From Zetaproteobacteria bacterium (GTDB lineage Bacteria > Pseudomonadota > Alphaproteobacteria > Micavibrionales > Micavibrionaceae): a stretch of DNA of 8,257 nt. Positions 1 to 7,039 of this stretch are shown here, piece after piece (the first letter of the stretch is position 1; each line of letters starts with the position of its first letter). The position numbers and the translations under genes were made by a program. The notes beneath the pieces are model-generated. The model worked only from the letters and a program-made list of their open reading frames with translations. It did not search any database and was not told the origin of the DNA. The DNA is taken from NCBI GenBank assembly GCA_002747015.1, contig NVXI01000015.1, forward strand, positions 1-8,257, read 5' to 3'.

Positions 1-3000
1 CCTGCATGGGATATACGGTTATCGATGATGTCTGCGGCAAAGCTATCTGAGACCTCAATACCGTTACCATCACGGCTATCGAGCCCTGTTGTGTTGATTC
101 TATTATGCCTAATATCTACATAACGGCTTCCATCTACATCGATACCATCATCACCTGTTTTATAAACGTGATTTCCTATGATAGATACGGCGTGACCACC
201 GTTTACTTTTATTCCATCCCAACCGGCATGGCGGATTTTATTATTAATTATATCCAGATGACTAGAATCAGAAGATTGAATAGAATTTCGACCACTGCCA
301 ACAATAATGTTATTCAAAATAGAAACATTGTCAGACGCATCTACATCAACACCTGTAATGCCATTTCTAATTTTAAAGCCATCTAAAATCACATTATCTG
401 CCGTAATATTAAAGCCGGTAAATGTCGGGGTCACAATACTTTCTGCAACGCGAGCATCTGATCCTGGCGTTCCAGCGTTCGCGCCAAGTAATGTCACTTC
501 TTTATAAACATTAACATCTTCCGCGTATGTTCCAGCAGCAACATTAACTGTTGCGCCCGTATAAGCGGCAACATCCACACCATCTTGAATTTGCGCATCA
601 TCACTTTGTACGTTCACAGTGATCGCCGTACCTGTAATAGATGGTGCATCAAGATCACCATTCAAATTCACAAGCGGTGAGTTAAAGTGAATGCTGTTCG
701 TTGCATTTACAAAACCATTAAGGACATTAATGATACCAGTCACTGGGCTTGTATTTACATTCAAATTCACAAAATTATTAACACCAGAAAAATTCACAGT
801 TGAAGCAGCTAATGCATAAAGGTTCGCATTATTGATATGTGATATGTCTGCATTGCTTACATAGATATCCGTTGTGTTTGAATCAACAGCAACCGGATTA
901 CCAACATTCAACGTACCAGCGGCGATGTTATCCAATTCGCCCTGATCTATTTGCATGCCACCCGCCGCATCTCCAAGACCAATCGTACCATTAGATGAAC
1001 GCTTGAAATTCACGCTGCCTGTACCAGAATTTGCAATAACAACGGTTGTGTCATGCACATCAACATAATCCATCCCAGAGAATGTGATATCGCCAGCACT
1101 ACGGATTGTTCCGCCGCCACTGCCTAAAAATTCAATAATATTCGTATCACCAGTACTGGCATCCGCATCGACATCGGCGTTAAACACCAAATCACCAACC
1201 AAAGATTCGACGGTCACATTTGTGCGGAAGATAACATCATCTTCTGCATTAACTTCCAGTGCGTTAAAACTGTTTGTCCCTTGATCGAATTCAACATCAC
1301 CTTCTTTTTTATGCCCGCCACCATCAATGCGAGACAAAGAGTTTAGTTGAACCAAACCAGAAATTGATCCCGTTGTATCAAAATTAGCGACATTGAGTTC
1401 AACGACATTATTATCTGCGGCAGAGGCATTACCGACAACCAACGTTCCAGCCGCAATATTATCCATTTCCGCCTGATCTATCTGCATATCAAGACCAACT
1501 TGTGTATCACCAGTCGCATTACCCAATGAGATCGTTCCATCAACCGAGCGTAAGAATGTAACGCTACCTGTGCCAGAATTTGCATTAATAGAAGTCGCGC
1601 CATAACCATCGGCATAATCACGTCCAGAGAAGACAATATTTCCGGCACTATTAATTGTCGCGCCGTCCCCTAGAAACTCAACCATATTCGTGTCGCCCGT
1701 ACTCGCGTCACCATCGGAATCGGCATTGAACACCAAATCACCAACCAATGATTCAACAATCACGTTCGCACGAAAATTCACATCATCCGCGGCATTCACT
1801 TCTAGTGCGTTGAAACGGTTCGTACCTTTATCAAACTCAATATCACCTTCGTTCTGGTGCCCACCGATGTCTGTTAATGAATTTAATTGAACCAAACCAG
1901 CGATTGATACCGTTGTATCCATATTACGAACATTAATTTCAGTGACATGATTATCCGCAGAAACGGCATTTCCAACGACCAATCTATCGGCCACCATTTT
2001 ATCAACATCACTTTGCGTAATGTGCAAGCCACCACTAAACTCACCAAAAGAAACACGGCCATCGGTCAAACGTTCAATTTGAACTGTTCCATCTGTACCA
2101 GAAACATTAACAAATGTTGCCGCGGAAGTTGTCACATCAATATCATCTGCTTGAAGTGTAACTTTACCGCCATTGCCCGCTGTACCAGAAGCCGCAATAT
2201 CTGCACCATCAAGAATAGTAATTCTTTCACCACGAACCTCAATGTCACCACCGACTGTTCCTGTTGCATCCAATATTCCAGCGACAGAAACACTACCTTG
2301 AGAACCACCGAATAAAACGATTTTTCCGCCGACCTGCGTTACAGAAGCTACTGTTATGATGCCTGAGTTATTTACAATGTTATCAACAGTACTTTTCGCA
2401 GCAAGTGCAGTGATCTGCACGAGACCACCTTCTGCTAGAATTTGACCTTCATTTTCAATAAGCGCATCTGCCAATGCACCAGAAACAGCCACTTCAACCA
2501 AGCCATCTCCATATAGATCAAGTGTCACAGTCTCACCCGCGGCCATAACAACACGACCCATTTTCGCATTAATCACACCACTATTCGTTACGAACGGAGA
2601 AACAAACGCAGCAAGCCCCGCCTCTGCCACAGAAATAGTTACATTCTCATCAATTATTATCGCACCATCGGAAGAGAGGCTCTCAAGCACCAAGTCACCG
2701 CCGTCCATAATATCAGCAACCGAAACATCCGCAGATGTCGCAATAAGGCTTTGAACATCTATTTGTGCACCATCCGCAAAGAACAGGCCATCCTTATCAA
2801 TGATCACAATCTTCATATTTGAATTCAGATTACCACTTAGCGTTGACTCTATGTTTGCGCGATTATCACGATATGCAAATGTCGCACCATTATCACCCAT
2901 CACATTAACTGTGTGGCCTGTATAGATATCCGCGTTACCTTCAACAAAACCATTACCACCAATGACTGTAATATCAGTAATCCCCGCGACAGAAGTATCC

Positions 3001-3179
3001 TTGCCAACATTACCATCAAGAACGACATCATAATCCCATGAATTCGCAGGATCAGCATACGCATATGAGGGAACAAGCAACGCACCAGCTACAAATGCTG
3101 TTGTTGACATCAGAAATTTTTCGAATTTTTTCTGGGTTGTATTACGAATACCATTTTTTTGCTTTACATTCACACGCAT
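1..3179 (-). CDS. Giant FHA/TPS-like exported adhesin with beta-helix, 3' part missing
   Basis: Reading from ATG at 3179, the frame stays open for 1059 codons to the window edge, so the C-terminus is missing. Residues 1-42 are a long signal peptide: a basic N-region (KQK, KK, EK), a hydrophobic stretch around 24-36, and an AYA cleavage site before Asp43. Residues 43 to about 300 resemble the filamentous-haemagglutinin / two-partner-secretion N-terminal domain: IDKDGLFFADGAQIDV near 127 matches the family's NPNGI-type motif, followed by GLAAFVSP, NSGVINA and GRVVMAAGE strands. Residues about 400-756 are two long tandem modules. From about 860 the sequence becomes right-handed parallel beta-helix rungs (ILNNIIVGSG, DIINNKIRHAGWDGIKV, DGIDVDGSRYVDIRHNRI). 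GAGGA lies 8 nt before the ATG; a GTG two codons upstream is a less likely start. Probable role: secreted or surface-anchored adhesion or matrix protein. The export route is unknown because neither the C-terminus nor a TpsB partner is visible. Confidence 0.85.
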   Translation of the reverse strand, partial: MRVNVKQKNGIRNTTQKKFEKFLMSTTAFVAGALLVPSYAYADPANSWDYDVVLDGNVGKDTSVAGITDITVIGGNGFVEGNADIYTGHTVNVMGDNGATFAYRDNRANIESTLSGNLNSNMKIVIIDKDGLFFADGAQIDVQSLIATSADVSVADIMDGGDLVLESLSSDGAIIIDENVTISVAEAGLAAFVSPFVTNSGVINAKMGRVVMAAGETVTLDLYGDGLVEVAVSGALADALIENEGQILAEGGLVQITALAAKSTVDNIVNNSGIITVASVTQVGGKIVLFGGSQGSVSVAGILDATGTVGGDIEVRGERITILDGADIAASGTAGNGGKVTLQADDIDVTTSAATFVNVSGTDGTVQIERLTDGRVSFGEFSGGLHITQSDVDKMVADRLVVGNAVSADNHVTEINVRNMDTTVSIAGLVQLNSLTDIGGHQNEGDIEFDKGTNRFNALEVNAADDVNFRANVIVESLVGDLVFNADSDGDASTGDTNMVEFLGDGATINSAGNIVFSGRDYADGYGATSINANSGTGSVTFLRSVDGTISLGNATGDTQVGLDMQIDQAEMDNIAAGTLVVGNASAADNNVVELNVANFDTTGSISGLVQLNSLSRIDGGGHKKEGDVEFDQGTNSFNALEVNAEDDVIFRTNVTVESLVGDLVFNADVDADASTGDTNIIEFLGSGGGTIRSAGDITFSGMDYVDVHDTTVVIANSGTGSVNFKRSSNGTIGLGDAAGGMQIDQGELDNIAAGTLNVGNPVAVDSNTTDIYVSNADISHINNANLYALAASTVNFSGVNNFVNLNVNTSPVTGIINVLNGFVNATNSIHFNSPLVNLNGDLDAPSITGTAITVNVQSDDAQIQDGVDVAAYTGATVNVAAGTYAEDVNVYKEVTLLGANAGTPGSDARVAESIVTPTFTGFNITADNVILDGFKIRNGITGVDVDASDNVSILNNIIVGSGRNSIQSSDSSHLDIINNKIRHAGWDGIKVNGGHAVSIIGNHVYKTGDDGIDVDGSRYVDIRHNRINTTGLDSRDGNGIEVSDSFAADIIDNRISHA
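910..1980 (-). repeat. Two tandem ~180-residue modules inside the giant adhesin
   Basis: Two consecutive units align along their whole length: 1441-1980 (540 bp) and 910-1440 (531 bp), with a third unit starting below 910 but fading within about 20 residues. Each begins with VVGN and ends with a (M/L)DNIAAGTL-type junction. Shared landmarks in order are GLVQLNSL, EGD(I/V)EFD, FNALEVNA, VESLVGDLVFNAD, DASTGDTN, SAG(N/D)I and ANSGTGSV. At the protein level the units look roughly two-thirds or more identical by eye, and they are also recognisable in the DNA, which suggests duplication followed by divergence. They probably extend a beta-helical stalk. Confidence 0.85.
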
Positions 3180-3209
3180 GTTCACTGTCCTCAATTTTAA
3201 ATTTTATAC

Positions 3210-3242
3210 TGAAGGGCGGTGGATTTCCAACACACTCCTTCA
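3210..3242 (-). promoter_or_regulatory. Imperfect stem-loop in the adhesin 5' leader
   Basis: TGAAGG at 3210-3215 pairs with CCTTCA at 3237-3242, and inside it TGG (3220-3222) can pair with CCA (3227-3229) across a 4-nt loop. The element sits 31-63 nt upstream of the adhesin start codon, so it would be in the mRNA leader if transcription begins farther upstream. The inner loops are unequal (4 and 7 nt), so stability is doubtful. It matches no riboswitch family I know. Confidence 0.25.
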
Positions 3243-3320
3243 CATGACATCACCTAAGCTTGTAAAAATACAGATGTCTCGCGTTTTATGACAGCTTTTC
3301 ATAAACAATGCAATGAAATG

Positions 3321-3335
3321 TTAAGAATCCGTTAA
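3321..3335. promoter_or_regulatory. CtrA-type site with internal GANTC, upstream of adhesin
   Basis: The sequence is TTAA-GAATCCG-TTAA, an exact TTAA-N7-TTAA. Read on the minus strand it is TTAACGG-N4-TTAAC, which includes the trailing C of the classical CtrA consensus. It ends 142 nt upstream of the adhesin start codon. The spacer contains GAATC (3325-3329), a GANTC target of the alphaproteobacterial CcrM methylase. CtrA and CcrM belong to the same cell-cycle circuit in alphaproteobacteria; that this site is bound here is inference. Confidence 0.5.
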
Positions 3336-3360
3336 TCATTTATGTAAACAACTCAAATGA

Positions 3361-3382
3361 CTTTCTATTAACAAACAGAAAG
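3361..3382 (-). terminator. Weak hairpin after manC, possible terminator
   Basis: CTTTCT (3361-3366) pairs with AGAAAG (3377-3382) around a 10-nt loop, about 50 nt past the manC stop. The stem is only 6 bp and AT-rich, and no clear U-tract follows on the minus strand. Read-through from manC into the adhesin gene is therefore possible. Confidence 0.2.
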
Positions 3383-3433
3383 CCTTACCCTACTTCATCA
3401 AAAGCATAACGAGAAATTTTATAGTGACACGAA

Positions 3434-4837
3434 CTACACACGACCATACTGGTCTTCTAGCCTGATAATATCATCTTCACCGAGATAACTACCCGTTTGA
3501 ACCTCAATAATTTCAAGATCAATCTTACCGGGATTTTCCAGTGCATGAACAATACCAAGAGGAAGGTACACCGATTCATTTTCACTAATCGTCAAAATCT
3601 CATCTCCCTTGGTTACATTTGCAGTCCCCTTAACGATAACCCAATGCTCTGACCTATGATGATGCTTCTGCAAAGACAGCTTTGCCCCCGGCTTCACAGT
3701 AATTCGTTTTACCTGAAAACGTTCCCCCATACATATAGAGTCATAATGCCCCCAAGGACGATACACTGTTCTGTGATGCTTCGCTTCTGATCGTCCTGTC
3801 GACTTTAATGTATCGACGATCTTCTTAACATCTTGAACCTTGTTTTTATTTGCTACTAAAATCGCATCTTGCGTCTCTATTACGACCACGTCTTCTACAC
3901 CCAAAACTGCAACCAACTTGCTCTGGCTGTAAATCAAATTATCTTTGCTATCACGTACAATCACATCGCCTTTACAGACATTGCCATTCACATCCTTTTT
4001 AGCGACATTCCATACAGAATCCCACGCACCAATATCACTCCACGACGCATCAAGCGCGACAACCACACCATTCTTTGTGTGTTCCATTACAGCATAATCA
4101 ATAGAAATATCAGGGCATTTTTCAAAATCATCCTGACTTAAGCGATCAAAATCAAGATCCACCTTTGCGTTTTCAACCGCATTCTTAACATGCTCCAGCA
4201 ATTCGGGTTGAAACGCCTCCAGCTCCGCCAAAAAGCTCGAAGCACGAAAACAGAACATCCCACCATTCCATAGGTATTGGCCACTTTTCACAAATTCTTC
4301 TGCTGTTTTTTGATCCGGTTTTTCCTTAAAATCCGCAATTTCATGCACATCCGTTTCAAGAGATTGACCCAACTCTATATAACCATATCCAGTATGCGCC
4401 TCGGTTGGTGTCACACCAAAGGTAACCATATGCCCCTTCTCTGCCAATCTTTGTGCAATTTTAACCGCAGCGCCAAATGCATCAATATTCTCGATAATAT
4501 GATCTGCTGGCAACACAATTAAGATTGGATCTTCATCATCCTTCATTGCAGCCAACGCAGCTGCGGCAATAGCCGGTGCGGTATTTCGCCCTACAGGCTC
4601 TAATATGATATTTTGCGCTACACAACCAATGTCGCGCAAATTTTCGGCGACAATGAAGCGATGCTCCTCATTGCAAACAACGATCGGATCAAGCGATCCT
4701 AAATATTTTAATCGACTTACCGTTTCCTGAAACAATGTATTTTCAGAATGAAGTGCCAAAAATTGTTTCGGATATAGAGGTCTAGATAATGGCCAAAGCC
4801 TTGTTCCTGAACCACCTGATAAAATAACGGGTATCAT
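3434..4837 (-). CDS. manC: Mannose-1-phosphate guanylyltransferase / mannose-6-phosphate isomerase
   Basis: This 467-residue protein has the usual length of the bifunctional ManC/CpsB/AlgA/XanB family. It isomerises fructose-6-phosphate to mannose-6-phosphate and makes GDP-mannose from mannose-1-phosphate and GTP, feeding capsule, exopolysaccharide or LPS synthesis in the cytoplasm. The N-terminal nucleotidyltransferase shows the GGSGTRLWPLSR loop (8-19) with PKQF (23-26), LPADH (109-113), FKEKP (170-174), WNGGMF (190-195) and WSDIGAW (266-272). The C-terminal type II isomerase cupin shows YRPWG (359-363), the metal-binding QKHHHRSEHW (390-399), His431 and the terminal EVQTGSYLGEDDIIRLEDQYGR stretch. 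All key motifs are intact, so it should be active. AAAGGA lies about 6 nt before the ATG. It stands alone, with no other sugar-nucleotide genes in view, and lies 254 bp upstream of the adhesin on the same strand. A CtrA-type site overlaps its ribosome-binding region. Confidence 0.96.
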   Translation of the reverse strand: MIPVILSGGSGTRLWPLSRPLYPKQFLALHSENTLFQETVSRLKYLGSLDPIVVCNEEHRFIVAENLRDIGCVAQNIILEPVGRNTAPAIAAAALAAMKDDEDPILIVLPADHIIENIDAFGAAVKIAQRLAEKGHMVTFGVTPTEAHTGYGYIELGQSLETDVHEIADFKEKPDQKTAEEFVKSGQYLWNGGMFCFRASSFLAELEAFQPELLEHVKNAVENAKVDLDFDRLSQDDFEKCPDISIDYAVMEHTKNGVVVALDASWSDIGAWDSVWNVAKKDVNGNVCKGDVIVRDSKDNLIYSQSKLVAVLGVEDVVVIETQDAILVANKNKVQDVKKIVDTLKSTGRSEAKHHRTVYRPWGHYDSICMGERFQVKRITVKPGAKLSLQKHHHRSEHWVIVKGTANVTKGDEILTISENESVYLPLGIVHALENPGKIDLEIIEVQTGSYLGEDDIIRLEDQYGRV

Positions 4838-4847
4838 AATTCATCCT

Positions 4848-4862
4848 TTAACAACAATTTAA
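4848..4862. promoter_or_regulatory. CtrA-type site overlapping the manC ribosome-binding site
   Basis: TTAA-CAACAAT-TTAA is an exact TTAA-N7-TTAA lying 11-25 nt upstream of the manC ATG. Its start-codon-proximal TTAA runs into the AAAGGA Shine-Dalgarno on the minus strand. A regulator bound here would block transcription from upstream promoters rather than activate them, unless transcription starts very close to the gene. The region is AT-rich, so chance is more plausible here than for the other sites. Confidence 0.3.
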
Positions 4863-5344
4863 TAGCCACCGAAATCATAAGATGGCCTTTATATAAGCAC
4901 AACAATTCCAATGGCTTTTACTTTAAAAATATATATTTTACAAGCGTACCCCGCCCCTTAAGATTCATCAATCCACTTTATCTTACTTATAAGACAGCCC
5001 CTTACCCAATTCTGAGAAAACCTGATAAATACAAAAACTAGTGCAGCCCCTTGGTACGTCCATTGCCCCCACATAACTCATCGTCAAATATATTAGATAG
5101 AGCTTGGCCTTATCATCAAAAATGATTTTCTATCTTCAACATACAGACAATGTATCATTTAAAATGACAGACTAGAAAGTCAGTCATCACCACCCTCATA
5201 ACAGCATAATTCGCTGCGTCGATTGGTTATGGTTCAGAGCAAAAATTGTGACGTGAAGAAACAATGCTTCTAGCAACCATATCCACAACTATGTTATTCA
5301 AAATCAAATAATCCCTTCCAATTTACAAGAAAAAACTATTTTAT

Positions 5345-5375
5345 TTAAAAAAAATTTAAGTTAACACACCGTTAA
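5345..5375. promoter_or_regulatory. Tandem pair of CtrA-type sites
   Basis: Two exact TTAA-N7-TTAA motifs lie one base apart: 5345-5359 (A-rich spacer) and 5361-5375 (spacer CACACCG). The second reads TTAACGG-N4-TTAAC on the minus strand, closely matching the site upstream of the adhesin. TTAA tetramers begin at 5345, 5356, 5361 and 5372, so dimers could bind side by side. The pair lies about 380-410 nt upstream of the coiled-coil gene start and about 510 nt upstream of manC. The first site is inside an A/T run and could be coincidental; the second is the stronger. Confidence 0.5.
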
Positions 5376-5377
5376 TT

Positions 5378-5439
5378 TATGTATTATGTAAACAATATTA
5401 TGTATATTAATGCACATTTAATGTATTTCATAATACATA
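5378..5439. repeat. 11-bp inverted repeat with reiterated TATTATG heptamers
   Basis: TATGTATTATG (5378-5388) and CATAATACATA (5429-5439) are perfect 11-bp inverted repeats separated by 40 bp. The heptamer TATTATG occurs at 5382-5388 and again at 5396-5402, both within a 9-bp direct repeat TATTATGTA of period 14, and in inverse orientation at 5429-5435. The arrangement looks like multiple operator half-sites for an unidentified regulator; the spacing is too long for a good terminator and no U-tract follows. Confidence 0.5.
5407..5421. promoter_or_regulatory. Third CtrA-type site of the cluster
   Basis: TTAA-TGCACAT-TTAA is another exact TTAA-N7-TTAA, starting 31 bp after the preceding site ends. 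It sits in the loop of the 5378-5439 inverted repeat. With the tandem pair it gives three full motifs in 77 bp, which suggests a real regulatory cluster, most likely for the gene beginning at 5753. Confidence 0.45.
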
Positions 5440-5453
5440 TCGGTATTATTAGT

Positions 5454-5466
5454 TATCAAATACTTA
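5454..5466 (+). promoter_or_regulatory. IHF-like site
   Basis: TATCAA-ATAC-TTA matches the integration host factor consensus WATCAANNNNTTR at every defined position. It lies 33 bp after the CtrA-type cluster in strongly AT-rich DNA. In Caulobacter, IHF bends DNA at several CtrA-linked promoters, so the pairing is sensible, but the motif is short and the DNA AT-rich. Confidence 0.35.
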
Positions 5467-5752
5467 ACTTAACTATTTGTTTACTTTTATTTTCAGAAAA
5501 AAAGTTTGCATTACGAATAAAAAAGGCGTAAGTTTCAGAAGTCGGTAATGTAGAGATGACAAATAATGTCACATTTTACCAACAAACAGGGAGAGGAAAG
5601 CATCAGCGGAAAATTTATTTTTCAGCTATGTAAGGTTTGAGTTTGGCTATATTCATGCTCAAATTAATCCTCATATTACAAATAGTAAATTAAAAGGGTT
5701 TTCTTTTTTTGTTCGCTTAAAATAGCAACATAGAGAAAATAGAGTAACAGAC

Positions 5753-7039
5753 TTGGGACAGACAGCACTAAAAACAGAATCATCACATAACGATGACAAA
5801 GAGAATGATTTTCTAAATCGAAATGATATATCGGCAACAGAAGAGCGCGATAACGTGATCTCTATGGCGCATATCTTTCGTACAGAAGATAACTTAGGGC
5901 ACGCTGTTATTAGCCCAAAGGACGCTGAAAACGCGCATATCGGCCACACCGATAATGTCATTCAACATCTTTTCACGACCATCAAAAATTACAGTATTGA
6001 CGACACAACAACAGAACAACATGGCGGGCTATCCGATGCAGATTTAACAACTGCCGGGGGATTCTTGAAACAAGGCATGCAAGATCCAGATGCACATGAA
6101 GGCCAAAAAATAAAGAAACGCACAGCGTCCGACCTTAGATTCATCAATATGCAAACCGAGCAAGCCACACTTTCACGCCAACTCGCCGCACTTGATGAGC
6201 TTATCGCAGCCTCACGCGAAAAAATAGTGGCATTAAACGACCATATAGACGAAATCAGCGATATACAGGATCTGCTGGAAAATATAGATGACCTTGATGG
6301 GGATTCACCAGATTCCAGAGGGGCGCGTAGAAAATTAAATAAAGTTTTATCAAAGCACGGTAAATCTCTGGATGACTATAAAGATAAAAACGGCGTTATT
6401 GATCGAGACAGACTTAATCAAGACCTTGAACGCATAAAGCAAGAAACAACAACCGAACGTGATCTTGAGGAAGAGGTAGAAGGCGACCTCAAAGAACAAA
6501 GAGATACGCTAGATAAAAGTGTGCACGCAAAAATCCAAGCTACAGTGGAAACAGGAAATGTTGAAGCGATCGCGGTTCTTGCCCAAGTGCCTACAAACAT
6601 CCAAGCGCGACCAGCAGCCATCCTCTCAGAAGAAGAAAAAATAGAGATTGTTCAAGAACAGGTCACGGCAAACAATTCCACACCAAGCGCAGGTACAAGT
6701 ATGCTGGCGTTCTTCGGGTTTGGAAGTGATGAGGGCAACGAATCTACATTAACGGCAAGCACAGAAAATGACGCCCCCCTTCCAGATGAAGACACACAAA
6801 CACTTGCAAACGCCAGCCTAGATAAAACAACAGTGCGATCACTCGGATCATTTGCAACTGACATCACAGCCTCTGTAACTGACATCACAGACTCTGTGAT
6901 TGAAAATATTTCATCAGCTTTTTCACAGGTAAGCGATCCTGCGACGGCTCAAATTACAGTGGCTACACAAACAGCAGAGATTACGGAAGATTACACGCAA
7001 CAAAGCGATCTAACACAGCAACGCACTCTCTCTACATAA
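5753..7039 (+). CDS. Unrecognised acidic coiled-coil protein
   Basis: I do not recognise this 428-residue protein. It is strongly acidic and hydrophilic, with no signal peptide or membrane segment. Residues about 128-182 and 217-266 are charged, heptad-like helices likely to form coiled coils (LSRQLAALDELIAASREKI; LEEEVEGDLKEQRDTLDK). Between them, KDKNGVIDRD (210-219) resembles a calcium-binding EF-hand loop but has Tyr at position 1 and Arg at position 12, so it is degenerate. Residues about 305-428 are Ser/Thr/Asp-rich and probably disordered, with a short aromatic patch (MLAFFGFG, 317-324) and a tandem TDITxSV heptapeptide (369-382). The full frame needs a TTG start with a weak AGAG 8 nt upstream. 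Alternatives are GTG at 5855, preceded by AAGAG at 9 nt, or the first ATG at 5864 (Met38). It has its own long, motif-rich upstream region and no operon partner. Possibilities include a scaffold, secreted effector or structural protein; none is shown. Confidence 0.75.
   Translation: MGQTALKTESSHNDDKENDFLNRNDISATEERDNVISMAHIFRTEDNLGHAVISPKDAENAHIGHTDNVIQHLFTTIKNYSIDDTTTEQHGGLSDADLTTAGGFLKQGMQDPDAHEGQKIKKRTASDLRFINMQTEQATLSRQLAALDELIAASREKIVALNDHIDEISDIQDLLENIDDLDGDSPDSRGARRKLNKVLSKHGKSLDDYKDKNGVIDRDRLNQDLERIKQETTTERDLEEEVEGDLKEQRDTLDKSVHAKIQATVETGNVEAIAVLAQVPTNIQARPAAILSEEEKIEIVQEQVTANNSTPSAGTSMLAFFGFGSDEGNESTLTASTENDAPLPDEDTQTLANASLDKTTVRSLGSFATDITASVTDITDSVIENISSAFSQVSDPATAQITVATQTAEITEDYTQQSDLTQQRTLST
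6856..6897 (+). repeat. 21-bp tandem duplication in the coiled-coil gene
   Basis: Two adjacent 21-bp units, 6856-6876 and 6877-6897, differ at one base (the C/A before CTCTGT). They encode the tandem heptapeptide TDITASV-TDITDSV. Near-identity at the DNA level points to a recent slippage duplication in the disordered C-terminal region. Confidence 0.85.

Larger units (their letters stand above)
4838..5752. other. 915-bp AT-rich intergenic region without a convincing gene
   Basis: This stretch separates divergently transcribed manC and the coiled-coil gene. On both strands I found only short AT-driven reading frames without ribosome-binding sites, for example 5421-5531 (36 codons) and 5556-5633 (25 codons). 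4863-5340 shows only small hairpins (such as TCTTA/TAAGA at 4981-4994) and no tRNA-like structure. 5340-5485 is extremely AT-rich and packed with regulatory-looking elements, listed separately. 5550-5640 contains a TGACA-N5-TGTCA palindrome (5557-5571) and a strong purine-rich GGGAGAGGA tract (5589-5597) with no ATG, GTG or TTG at a suitable distance, which may be a remnant or part of an untranslated leader. Confidence 0.6.

Noticed and set aside
1084..2315. Several plus-strand frames across the adhesin region
   Set aside because: They are antisense shadows of the continuous minus-strand frame, with no ribosome-binding sites and repeat-copied sequences.
5421..5531. 36-codon plus-strand reading frame with a hydrophobic middle
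   Set aside because: No ribosome-binding site, extreme AT content, and it begins inside the CtrA-type cluster; most likely spurious.
5556..5633. 25-codon plus-strand reading frame beginning MTNNVTFY
   Set aside because: No properly spaced Shine-Dalgarno and no recognisable product.
6377..6418. EF-hand calcium site in the coiled-coil protein (KDKNGVIDRD)
   Set aside because: The loop lacks the acidic first residue and the position-12 Glu, so calcium binding is not supported.
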